Below, in pieces: positions 1 to 7,139 of a stretch of 10,944 nt of DNA. Each line of letters starts with the position of its first letter. The first letter of the stretch is position 1. The translations under genes and the position numbers were made by a program. The DNA comes from Methanosphaera sp. (GTDB taxonomy: Archaea > Methanobacteriota > Methanobacteria > Methanobacteriales > Methanobacteriaceae), in assembly GCA_021199865.1 (NCBI GenBank), contig JAJQHG010000046.1:1-10944 (forward strand). The letters run 5' to 3'. The notes below the pieces were generated by a model, which saw only the letters and a program-made list of their open reading frames with translations, was not told where the DNA came from and made no database searches.

Positions 1-1680
1 GTGAAGATATATAATAGTGTTTTTTTAAGAAACACTGCATTAAGTCAGGGTGGTGCACTACATTTAGGTGGAGAAAATTCTGAATTTATAATCAGTAATT
101 CAAATTTTACTAATAATTCATGTAATAACACTGAGTCCAGACGTTTCGGTGGTGCAATTTATTCTGGTACATTTGGTACATTATACATCAATGAATGTGA
201 TTTTACTAATAATACTGCATTAAATGGTACGGCCGTATATAATGGTAATGGTGCTACGATAAATATTACAAATTCTAATTTTTCTTATAACTATGGATCT
301 AATGGTGATAATGAAGAAAGTCGTGGAACTGTTATGATTGGTAGTGGTATAACAAGTTTTGGTAATTGTTATTTTAAATATAATAATGCTAGTTATGGTG
401 GAGCTATTAGTATAAATAGTGGTGAAAATGTCTATATTAATTCCAGTATATTTTATAATAACTTAGCATATGCCTATGGTGGAGCTATCTGTAATTATGG
501 TAATTTATTAATTAATAATTCTATATTCTCACAAAATAATGGAACACAACGTGGGGGAGCAATTCACGATAAAGGATCTAGAACACTTATCATAACAAAC
601 ACTACCTTTAAAAATAATAGAGTAAATACCAATTATATTGAAAACACTTCTGGTAAAGGAGGAGCTATAAGTCTTCATGATACAACTGATGGAATAATTA
701 TATCTAATTGTACTTTTAATCATAGTAGTGCATATTATGGTGGTGCAATTTACACAGATAATGAAACCGATCTAACAATTAATGATACAATATTTTTAAA
801 TAATACTGCTAAGTATGGCGGAGCATTATATACAACTACGATAGTAGAAATGGATATACTTGATTGTGTATTTGATTCTAATCGTGCAGTAATCAAAGGT
901 GCTGCAATCCTATTTAATGGATCAGGACCTAGTGTAAAAATAAACAATTCAAATTTTACTGATAATCAAGCATATGGTTATAAAGGAGAAGGTGGAGCAA
1001 TATATATCATGCAGTATATAGTCTTAAGAGTATATGGATCATATTTCAATGGTAATAATGCAACTCTTAATGGTGGAGCATTTTGTTCTTATAGTCCTGT
1101 ACATATGATCATAACTAATACTACTCTAATATATAATAATGCAAATAATGGAGGAGCATTATATCATAATAATACGGATTATACTCTAAACAGTTCTTTA
1201 ATCCATTTAAAAGCTTGTGTAATATATAATAATAGTGGATCATTCCAGATATATTCTGTTGGATTATATGATACATTTAATAATTATAACCATATTAATT
1301 GGACATGGTTTGGACAAAATAATGTATCAAATAACACGGCTCATAATTTTAATATTACATGTTCTTTTCTTTTACAAATTAATAGTACATTAGATCTAAA
1401 TAGTAGTTCTTGGTTAAATGATACAGTAAATATTAATCTAAATGATGAAATTGAGTTATTAATAGTTTATGGGATAACTGATCAAAATCAGATCAATGAT
1501 ACTACAATACCTATAAGATATGCTGATTCATTTATGAGTACTTTAACTATTAATATTATATTGGATGATTCAACGAGCTATGATTTGGATTTATATTACA
1601 AGCTAAGAATTGATGTATCAGATATTAATAAAATTGAAATAATATTAAATAATCAAAAGATTATTTTAAGTAGGTTTTAA
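1..1680 (+). CDS. Adhesin-like surface protein, beta-helix (GGAI/PMP-type) repeats, 5' end probably truncated
   Basis: The reading frame is open from base 1 and begins inside repeat sequence with no signal peptide. The GTG at position 1 is therefore probably not the real start, and the gene likely continues upstream. I count 11 GG-A-[I/L/F] motifs (for example FGGAIY, YGGAIS, RGGAIH, EGGAIY, NGGALY) plus two degenerate ones (NGTAV, KGAAI), spread over residues 1-385. They are separated by N-rich strands of the form F-x-N-N-x-A. This is the pattern of polymorphic-membrane-protein-like, right-handed beta-helix repeats found in the adhesin-like proteins of gut methanogens. Near residues 433-440 an NWTWFGQN motif resembles the W-W-G-x-N box that closes such helices. 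The last 120 residues have no GGA motif and may form one Ig-like or other beta domain. There are many N-x-S/T sequons. No C-terminal membrane anchor is visible. Probably secreted or cell-surface, in attachment; the ligand is unknown. Confidence 0.85.
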   Translation: MKIYNSVFLRNTALSQGGALHLGGENSEFIISNSNFTNNSCNNTESRRFGGAIYSGTFGTLYINECDFTNNTALNGTAVYNGNGATINITNSNFSYNYGSNGDNEESRGTVMIGSGITSFGNCYFKYNNASYGGAISINSGENVYINSSIFYNNLAYAYGGAICNYGNLLINNSIFSQNNGTQRGGAIHDKGSRTLIITNTTFKNNRVNTNYIENTSGKGGAISLHDTTDGIIISNCTFNHSSAYYGGAIYTDNETDLTINDTIFLNNTAKYGGALYTTTIVEMDILDCVFDSNRAVIKGAAILFNGSGPSVKINNSNFTDNQAYGYKGEGGAIYIMQYIVLRVYGSYFNGNNATLNGGAFCSYSPVHMIITNTTLIYNNANNGGALYHNNTDYTLNSSLIHLKACVIYNNSGSFQIYSVGLYDTFNNYNHINWTWFGQNNVSNNTAHNFNITCSFLLQINSTLDLNSSSWLNDTVNINLNDEIELLIVYGITDQNQINDTTIPIRYADSFMSTLTINIILDDSTSYDLDLYYKLRIDVSDINKIEIILNNQKIILSRF

Positions 1681-1681
1681 A

Positions 1682-3868
1682 ATGAATAAGAAGCATATAA
1701 GTTTAATATTATCATTTTTCTTATTGTTCATATCTTTATCTGTTATTAGTGCTCAGGATACTAATGCAACACTAACTCAAATAGATAATACAACTATTCA
1801 GGATGATGTTGGTGATAATCAAATAACTGAAAGTGAGCTTAGTGAAGAAAGTAGTGCTATAGAAAATACAAGCATAGAAGAAGATAATCAAGTTGAAGAA
1901 TCTGGAGTTACAAATAATACTGTTATAAGTAATGATATATCTTCAGATATTAATGGAACAGTAAATAGTTCTAAAACTATTAAAGCAACTCCTGTTGTAG
2001 TAATAAATGTAGATGATATAGTAGCTGCTGCTGGACAAACTATAGAAATTAAAGGTACAATATTTGATGCTGATGGGAGTCCTCTTAGTCATAAAATAGT
2101 ATTTAAAGTTAATGGAATATCATATATTTCCACTTGGTCATCGAATGGTAAGTTTACTTTTAATTTTACTGTACCTGATGATTGGTCTACAAGAAATTAT
2201 ACTGTGACATTTGTTAGTGGTGAAACGCGTACTTATCCTAGAACAGAAAAAAATGTTACGTTAACTGTAACGCCTTTTGAGGTGTTATCTGTTAATACAA
2301 CAAATACTACCTATGCTGGTCAAACAGTTCACTTCTCTGGAAACACTAAAATTGTTAATGGTACTCTTGCAACAGTTGGTACAGTGATAATAAAGATAAA
2401 TAGTAATACTATTGCAAAAATTAATATGACTGATGGTACATTCAGTTATGATTATTATGTACCTGATGGTTATACTGCAAAGAATTATACTGTGACATAT
2501 GTATTTCTTAATGAAACTAGTAGACATGAAATGAATAGAACATTAACTATAAACTATCAGGAATCTGATATTGTACTAACAAATGTAAGTGTGGTTAATA
2601 ATAAGTTATATGTTAGTGCTGAAATTACTGGATTAAAAACACATATACTAGCAGTATCAGGTAATTTAGGATTTAAAATCAATGGTGTAACAGTTAAAAA
2701 TAGTGATGGAACTCCATACATACTTAACGTAGTAGATGGGGTATTGTTATTTATATATGATATACCTGATACAATGAAAACAGGAAACTATAATATTACA
2801 TTAACATATTCTGGTGCAAGAAGCCTAACTGAAGGTAAATCTACAACTAGGGTAAAACTTGTAATATATAATCAAGTTGAAGAATCTGGAGTCACAAATA
2901 ATAATGTTTTAATTAAAAGTATATCTTCAGATAGTAATGGAACAGTAAATGATTCTAAAAATATTAAAACTGATGATGATATAGTGATAGATGCAGGTGA
3001 TATAGTAGTTGGTGCTGGACGAACTATAACAATTAATGGTACAGTTAGCTATGCTGATGGATACCATCCTTATGGTGGAACAGTAGTATTTAAAGTTAAT
3101 GGAAATACATATGAAACAGTAGGTTTTTCATATGGAAATGGTATGTTTAGCTTTAATTTTACTGTACCTGAGGATTGGAGTGCAAAAACATATAACATAA
3201 CGTATGTTAATGTTGAAACTTTTTTGTCTTCTAGAGCAGAAAAAAATGCTACGTTAACTGTAACGCCTTTAGAGATATTCACGATTAATACAACAAATGT
3301 TACCTATGCTGGTCAAACAGTTCACTTCTCTGGAAACAACACTGAAAAGATTAATGGTAGTTTTGCAACAACAGGTACAGTATTAATAAAGATAAATGGT
3401 AATACTATTGCAAGAATTAATATGACCAATGGTACATTTAGTTATGACTATCGCATACCTGATAATTATTCTGCAAAGGATTATACTGTGACATATATAT
3501 TTATTATTAATGAAACTAGTAGATATGAGATGAATAGAACATTAGCTATAAAATGTGAGGAATCTGATATTGTACTAACAAATGTAAGTGTGGTTAATAA
3601 TAAGTTATATGTTAATGTTGAAATTACTGGATTAAAATCACATACACTAGCAACATCAGGTAAAGTAGGATTTAAAATTGATGGTGTAACAGTTAGAAAT
3701 AGTGATGGAACACCATACATACTTAGTATAACAAATGGAGTAGCAACATTTGTATATGATATACCAGATACAAATAAAACAGGAAACTATAATATTACAT
3801 TAACATACTCTGGTTCAATAACATTAGGTGAAGGTAGATCTACAACTAGGGTAAAACTTGTAATATAA
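1682..3868 (+). CDS. Secreted adhesin-like protein with two tandem three-Ig-domain modules
   Basis: The 728-residue protein starts with a good signal peptide: KKH, then a hydrophobic stretch at about residues 6-22, with likely cleavage after ISA (residue 24). An acidic Ser/Thr/Asn/Glu linker runs to residue 68. Two modules follow, residues 69-396 and 397-728, each opening with NQVEESGVTNN. Each holds about three Ig-like beta domains (module 1 near 104-198, 199-292 and 295-395). Most of these show a G-x-[VI]-x-FK-[VI]-NG strand and a later P-[DE]-x-[WY]-[ST]-[AT]-[KR]-x-Y strand, as in the Ig-like repeats of methanogen adhesin-like proteins. Sequons are frequent. The protein stops exactly at the end of module 2, with no membrane anchor or sortase-like signal. 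ATG at 1682 lies one base after the upstream stop. Only a weak AGG precedes it (AGGTTT about 10 nt upstream), so translation may be coupled to the upstream gene. Probably exported and surface-associated; ligand unknown. Confidence 0.88.
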   Translation: MNKKHISLILSFFLLFISLSVISAQDTNATLTQIDNTTIQDDVGDNQITESELSEESSAIENTSIEEDNQVEESGVTNNTVISNDISSDINGTVNSSKTIKATPVVVINVDDIVAAAGQTIEIKGTIFDADGSPLSHKIVFKVNGISYISTWSSNGKFTFNFTVPDDWSTRNYTVTFVSGETRTYPRTEKNVTLTVTPFEVLSVNTTNTTYAGQTVHFSGNTKIVNGTLATVGTVIIKINSNTIAKINMTDGTFSYDYYVPDGYTAKNYTVTYVFLNETSRHEMNRTLTINYQESDIVLTNVSVVNNKLYVSAEITGLKTHILAVSGNLGFKINGVTVKNSDGTPYILNVVDGVLLFIYDIPDTMKTGNYNITLTYSGARSLTEGKSTTRVKLVIYNQVEESGVTNNNVLIKSISSDSNGTVNDSKNIKTDDDIVIDAGDIVVGAGRTITINGTVSYADGYHPYGGTVVFKVNGNTYETVGFSYGNGMFSFNFTVPEDWSAKTYNITYVNVETFLSSRAEKNATLTVTPLEIFTINTTNVTYAGQTVHFSGNNTEKINGSFATTGTVLIKINGNTIARINMTNGTFSYDYRIPDNYSAKDYTVTYIFIINETSRYEMNRTLAIKCEESDIVLTNVSVVNNKLYVNVEITGLKSHTLATSGKVGFKIDGVTVRNSDGTPYILSITNGVATFVYDIPDTNKTGNYNITLTYSGSITLGEGRSTTRVKLVI
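1886..2869 (+). repeat. Intragenic tandem repeat, unit 1 (984 bp, 328 codons)
   Basis: First copy of a large in-frame duplication in the Ig-domain gene, from the NQVEESG codons to the VKLVIY codons. It directly abuts unit 2. Exact shared runs include 38 bp (2308-2345 with 3301-3338), 57 bp (2559-2615 with 3558-3614) and 30 bp (2839-2868 with 3838-3867). The linker and the first Ig domain have diverged more than the second and third. Confidence 0.92.
2870..3865 (+). repeat. Intragenic tandem repeat, unit 2 (996 bp, 332 codons)
   Basis: Second copy of the module. It is 12 bp longer than unit 1, through small in-frame insertions, so the reading frame is kept. The unit ends with VKLVI followed directly by TAA. 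That stop codon occupies the position of the TAT (Tyr396) codon that joins unit 1 to unit 2. Confidence 0.92.
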
Positions 3869-3894
3869 TTTAGTAGGTTTATGTTTTAACCTTC

Positions 3895-3957
3895 GATTTT
3901 TATTTTTTAGGAGAAGATGTTTTTTTCTCATATCTTTCTTCTACTTTTTTTATTTTT
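3895..3957 (+). terminator. Probable archaeal T-tract terminator after the Ig-domain gene
   Basis: The 202-bp gap between two convergent genes (3869-4070) contains no credible gene. Its plus strand carries three T-rich tracts at about 3897-3908, 3920-3926 and 3945-3957. Archaeal RNA polymerase commonly terminates at such oligo-T stretches without a strong hairpin. A weak, asymmetric AGAAG/CTTCT pairing spans the middle tract. Assignment is by position and composition only. Confidence 0.5.
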
Positions 3958-4044
3958 AAAATGATTCTTTTATTAAGTATATTGGTTAGAGAATATTTTA
4001 TTAATGTTTTAATTTAAAATTAGTGCTATTTTTGAGGGTTAAGT

Positions 4045-4080
4045 AAAAAATAGGGTATTGTAGAAAAGAACTAACGTTCT
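4045..4080 (-). terminator. Possible terminator at the end of ino1
   Basis: On the minus strand a short AGAAC-N4-GTTCT inverted repeat (4067-4080) overlaps the ino1 stop codon. It is followed by TTTT and then a T6 tract (4050-4045). The stem is only 5 bp, so the T-tracts are the more likely functional part. Confidence 0.3.
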
Positions 4081-5174
4081 AATTCTCCGTTGATGAATGC
4101 TTCAACCTTATCATGAGCTATATCATCAGTGTACTGTATAGGTGGATGTTTCATTGTGTATGATGAAATGGATGTTAGGGCTCCACTAATGTTTCTATTA
4201 AGTGCTACTTTAGCACATCTAATAGCATCAATAACACATCCAGCAGAGTTAGGTGAATCTTCTACACTTAGTCTTAACTCGATATTCATTGGTACATCAC
4301 CAAAGGTTTTACCTTCCATACGTAGGAAGCATAACTTATTATCCTTCTGGAATGGTACGTAATCTGATGGACCAATATGTATATCATCATCATCTAAACG
4401 TTGTGGAAGTACACTCTGCACAGCCTCTGTTTTTGATTCTCTCTTGGAGGATAATCTATCATGGTTAAGCATGTTAAGGAAATCAGTGTTACCACCAGTG
4501 TTTAACTGGTATGTTCTCTCAAGTTTTACTCCTCTATCCTTGAATAGGTTTGCTAGGATTCTATGGGTAATTGTTGCACCAATCTGTGCCTTTATGTCAT
4601 CACCAATACATGGTAATCCTTTTGCCTCGAATTTTGCTTCATATTCAGGATCACTTACTATGAATATTGGTACACAGTTAATAAATGCAATACCCGCTTC
4701 AAGTGCACAGTCAGCATAGAACTTTCCTGCTTCCTCAGAACCTACAGGTAAATAGTTTACTAGTATCTCTGCTCCACTTTCCTTTAATACTTCTACAATT
4801 TCTTCTTTAGTTTTCTCTGCTTCATCTGATATTACGAATGTGGAGTCTTCCTTATAGTTCTTCATATGTGGTGCTACACCATCAAGAACCTTACCCATAG
4901 TTACAGTTACACCCATTTTCTCCATATCAGGGTAGAATATTGTAGTACAATTTGGTTTAGCATATATTGCTTCACTAACATCTTTTCCAACTTTTCTTTT
5001 ATCTATATCGATAGCTGCGGTTACTTCAATGTCGGATGGTTTGTATCCCTCTATTGACCAATGCATTAATCCTTCAACATCGGCTTCATTCTTATCAGCA
5101 TAGTAATATATACCCTGAATTAATGAACTTGCACAGTTACCTATTCCAACAATTGCTATTTTGATTTTTTCCAT
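4071..5174 (-). CDS. ino1: myo-Inositol-1-phosphate synthase
   Basis: This 367-residue protein matches the length of the shorter archaeal/actinobacterial inositol-1-phosphate synthases. The family converts D-glucose 6-phosphate to L-myo-inositol 1-phosphate with NAD as a recycled cofactor. The N-terminus has the Rossmann NAD-binding motif GIGNCASSL (10-18). Further family motifs are VNYLPVGSEEA (139-149), LNTGGNTDFLN (224-234) with the following SSKRESKTEAV lysine-containing catalytic segment (242-252), and DSPNSAGCVIDAIRCAK (306-322) near the end. In archaea the product feeds inositol phospholipid (archaetidylinositol) head groups and, in some species, compatible solutes; here lipid synthesis is the likelier use (inference). 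The ATG start is backed by GTGAT 3 nt upstream. The gene is last in a row of four on the minus strand, 112 bp after the YhaM-like gene, and appears to have its own TATA element. It looks intact. Confidence 0.95.
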   Translation of the reverse strand: MEKIKIAIVGIGNCASSLIQGIYYYADKNEADVEGLMHWSIEGYKPSDIEVTAAIDIDKRKVGKDVSEAIYAKPNCTTIFYPDMEKMGVTVTMGKVLDGVAPHMKNYKEDSTFVISDEAEKTKEEIVEVLKESGAEILVNYLPVGSEEAGKFYADCALEAGIAFINCVPIFIVSDPEYEAKFEAKGLPCIGDDIKAQIGATITHRILANLFKDRGVKLERTYQLNTGGNTDFLNMLNHDRLSSKRESKTEAVQSVLPQRLDDDDIHIGPSDYVPFQKDNKLCFLRMEGKTFGDVPMNIELRLSVEDSPNSAGCVIDAIRCAKVALNRNISGALTSISSYTMKHPPIQYTDDIAHDKVEAFINGELER

Positions 5175-5177
5175 ATT

Positions 5178-5184
5178 ATCACTC
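5178..5184 (-). promoter_or_regulatory. Ribosome binding site of ino1
   Basis: The minus strand reads GAGTGAT-AAT-ATG. GTGAT pairs with the GAUCACCUCC-type 3' end of archaeal 16S rRNA, 3 nt before the start codon, and fixes that start. Confidence 0.65.
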
Positions 5185-5259
5185 TGTTAGTATGAAATAA
5201 AATATTGATAAATTTATCTTTAATTTATTATTAAAATAATCCTATGTTAATATATCTAA

Positions 5260-5273
5260 TTAATTATATATTA
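5260..5273 (-). promoter_or_regulatory. Candidate TATA box for ino1
   Basis: The minus strand reads TAATATATAATTAA, about 93 bp before the ATG. This would give a leader of roughly 65-70 nt if transcription starts some 25 bp downstream. The same 14-mer occurs upstream of the YhaM-like gene (6201-6214). Confidence is limited because the whole region is AT-rich. Confidence 0.4.
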
Positions 5274-5286
5274 ATCTTAACATTAA

Positions 5287-6177
5287 CTACATATTTTCTA
5301 GTGACTTAGTAATTTTCGCACTTATATCATCAGCATAATGTAGAACCATAGCTTCAGGTATACGTGGACTAACTGCTGATCCCCATCCTAGAGATGTATC
5401 ACCATGGTGTGATAGTATCATATGAATAATTTTCCTCCTAAGTTCACCATCCAGACCTATTGATTCTGTGGTTTTTTCAATAATTCTTGTTCCAACATAT
5501 ATGTGATCTAGGAGGTATCCATCTTCATTAATAGATATATTATCATTATTATCATACTCATAGGTCTCAACCTTTCCTATATCATGAAGTATTGCACCAG
5601 TTATTAGTAAGTCTCTATCAATATCCTCATATATTTCACTTATTGATTCACATATCTTTACTACTTCATTTGTGTGTACAAGTAGTCCTCCAGGATAATT
5701 ATGATGATGAATCTTTGCTGCAGGAGCTTTTTTAAAGTCATTATAGAATGAAGGTTCTAAAATTATTGTTTCAATTAATTCTTTTAAATCAGGATTATCA
5801 ATTGACTCTATAATATTTTCTAGGTATTCCTCTTCTTTCTGGGGGTTTTGTGATTTTCTAATAAAGTTTTCCATATCATACTTTTTTGATGCTCTAATAT
5901 CATTTATGAGGATATTATATTTACCAGAATGATTTGGAAACTCTTGTACTTTACCTGTAATATTATAGATCTTATTTACTTCTATTTTTCTATATTCTCT
6001 TGATGCATGATTAGAAAACATGCGTCCCTTTATTAATCCTGTCTTATCTTGTAGTGTTAATTCTAGGTATGGCTTGTTATTAACTGTTTTTCTTTGCTGT
6101 TTATTTTTTATTAGAAACTGTGTTGTGATGTTAGGTTTCTCTTTAAGGTTTTTGATATAATCTTCTTCATGTTTCAA
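5287..6177 (-). CDS. YhaM-like OB-fold plus HD-domain hydrolase (putative 3'-5' exoribonuclease)
   Basis: The 296-residue protein has the two-domain plan of the YhaM family (Bacillus YhaM is a 3'-5' exoribonuclease of similar size). Residues 15-95 look like an OB-fold nucleic-acid-binding domain (PYLELTLQDKTGLIKGRMF). An HD phosphohydrolase domain follows with its metal ligands in place: KIHHHNYPGGLLVHT (155-169), LHDIGK (197-202), DH at 224-225, SHHG (256-259) and LHYADD (279-284). Hence a metal-dependent phosphodiesterase acting on RNA or DNA is likely; RNA 3'-end trimming is inferred from the family. The start is TTG at 6177-6175. A TGA stop lies four codons upstream in frame, GTGAT sits 3 nt before the TTG, and the next in-frame ATG is about 50 codons inside. 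The gene is 61 bp downstream of the TadC-like gene and 112 bp upstream of ino1. A functional link to either is not evident. Confidence 0.88.
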   Translation of the reverse strand: MKHEEDYIKNLKEKPNITTQFLIKNKQQRKTVNNKPYLELTLQDKTGLIKGRMFSNHASREYRKIEVNKIYNITGKVQEFPNHSGKYNILINDIRASKKYDMENFIRKSQNPQKEEEYLENIIESIDNPDLKELIETIILEPSFYNDFKKAPAAKIHHHNYPGGLLVHTNEVVKICESISEIYEDIDRDLLITGAILHDIGKVETYEYDNNDNISINEDGYLLDHIYVGTRIIEKTTESIGLDGELRRKIIHMILSHHGDTSLGWGSAVSPRIPEAMVLHYADDISAKITKSLENM

Positions 6178-6180
6178 GTT

Positions 6181-6185
6181 ATCAC
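6181..6185 (-). promoter_or_regulatory. Ribosome binding site that decides a TTG start
   Basis: The minus strand reads GTGAT-AAC-TTG, the same motif and 3-nt spacing as in front of ino1. With a stop codon just upstream in frame, it supports TTG as the real initiation codon of the YhaM-like gene. Confidence 0.65.
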
Positions 6186-6200
6186 ATCATTGATTAATGT

Positions 6201-6214
6201 TTAATTATATATTA
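6201..6214 (-). promoter_or_regulatory. Candidate TATA box for the YhaM-like gene
   Basis: The minus strand reads TAATATATAATTAA, preceded by CCAGAAA, a purine-rich stretch that could serve as the BRE. The centre is about 31 bp before the TTG, predicting a very short leader that just includes the GTGAT site. It is identical over 14 bp to the element upstream of ino1. Confidence 0.45.
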
Positions 6215-6238
6215 TTTCTGGATTTTAAATTGTTTGAA

Positions 6239-7105
6239 TTATATTGTTGGCTCCATATTTTTAATAAATATTATCATAAATATTATGATCAATGGGAAGA
6301 TGAAAAGATATAATATTAATAGTAGTTCTCCATCAATAATTGAACCCATAACAGTAGTAGCAGCAATAATAAATACAAATGATATAACTGGTATTAGTAC
6401 AGCTATAAACATGTATAGCATCATTACTGAGTTAAGTTTCTGTGAGTACTCCTTATATTTTATCTTCATATTATTTGAGTTCTCATTAGCTATTGTATTT
6501 AGTGTGTCTGCTAGGTTTCCACCATTTGTTAGTGTTCTTGTTATTTGACTTATTATTTTATCCATTATTGGTGCATCTACTCTTTTCGCCATCTTATCAA
6601 ATGCTTCTATATAGTTTGTACCATACTGTATATCATTTAATGTGATCTTAAATTGTCTGGATAATTCACCATAATCACTGTTTGCCACTATTTTCATGGC
6701 ATCAAATAAGCCTATTCCTGCTTTTAGTTGTGTGGATAATTGTCTTAGTCCAAATGGTAATAATTTTAGTAATTCATCTCTTTTTCTATTTTTCCTAATA
6801 TTTGGTCTGAGTTTATTTACAATAATAATTAGTATACCTATTGTTAGTGCATCCAGGAATAGATTAAAATCTATTAGTAATAGTAGTAACAGTATTATTA
6901 CTATAATTAGTGTAACCTGTTTTTCATGGTTTTCTGTGTTATCATTATTTTCTAGTATTTCCTCGTTTACTTTTTCATCGATTTTGTATGTTGTTGTATC
7001 ATTATTTTCTTTGTGGTCTGTCTTACTTCTAAACTTTATATTCTTAAGTAGACTCTTACTATTTAAAACATAAGAGCCTATCATTATTAACATACTTCTT
7101 ATCAT
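6239..7105 (-). CDS. TadC-type integral membrane protein with one GspF (T2SF) domain
   Basis: The 288-residue protein has a hydrophilic Asn/Glu/Lys-rich N-terminal region (about 20-63). A first hydrophobic hairpin follows (64-80 and 82-98). Next is a cytoplasmic GspF domain (about 113-212, with LPFGLRQLSTQLKAGIGLFDAM and TLTNGGNLADTLNTIANE), then two more membrane segments (about 226-252 and 260-282). One GspF domain and this length fit TadB/TadC proteins rather than two-domain FlaJ/PilC. TadB/TadC proteins form the membrane platform that works with the TadA ATPase in pilus assembly or secretion. The gene starts 34 nt after the tadA stop, so the two are very likely co-transcribed. No clear ribosome binding site precedes the ATG at 7105, and ATGs at codons 5 and 8 are alternatives. 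TadB versus TadC cannot be settled from sequence alone. Confidence 0.85.
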   Translation of the reverse strand: MIRSMLIMIGSYVLNSKSLLKNIKFRSKTDHKENNDTTTYKIDEKVNEEILENNDNTENHEKQVTLIIVIILLLLLLIDFNLFLDALTIGILIIIVNKLRPNIRKNRKRDELLKLLPFGLRQLSTQLKAGIGLFDAMKIVANSDYGELSRQFKITLNDIQYGTNYIEAFDKMAKRVDAPIMDKIISQITRTLTNGGNLADTLNTIANENSNNMKIKYKEYSQKLNSVMMLYMFIAVLIPVISFVFIIAATTVMGSIIDGELLLILYLFIFPLIIIFMIIFIKNMEPTI

Positions 7106-7139
7106 AACATAATTTAAAATAAAGTTATCTTATACTATA

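Noticed and set aside
1..1160. Regularly spaced short repeats that might suggest a CRISPR-like or other DNA repeat array
   Set aside because: The periodicity is at the protein level (GGAI beta-helix rungs) with varied codons and spacing; there are no constant direct repeats with unique spacers.
3869..4070. Possible small RNA or small gene in the convergent gap
   Set aside because: Only T-rich tracts and weak pairing are visible; no open frame with a ribosome binding site and no stable hairpin.
5207..5218. Perfect 12-bp palindrome GATAAATTTATC upstream of ino1
   Set aside because: Palindromes of this size made almost wholly of A and T are expected several times by chance in DNA of this composition, and it has no second copy near another promoter here.
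6696..7073. A 125-codon plus-strand frame opposite the TadC-type gene
   Set aside because: Its Ser/Phe/Ile-rich translation is what the reverse of a hydrophobic and Asn/Glu-rich coding region gives; no motif or ribosome binding site.
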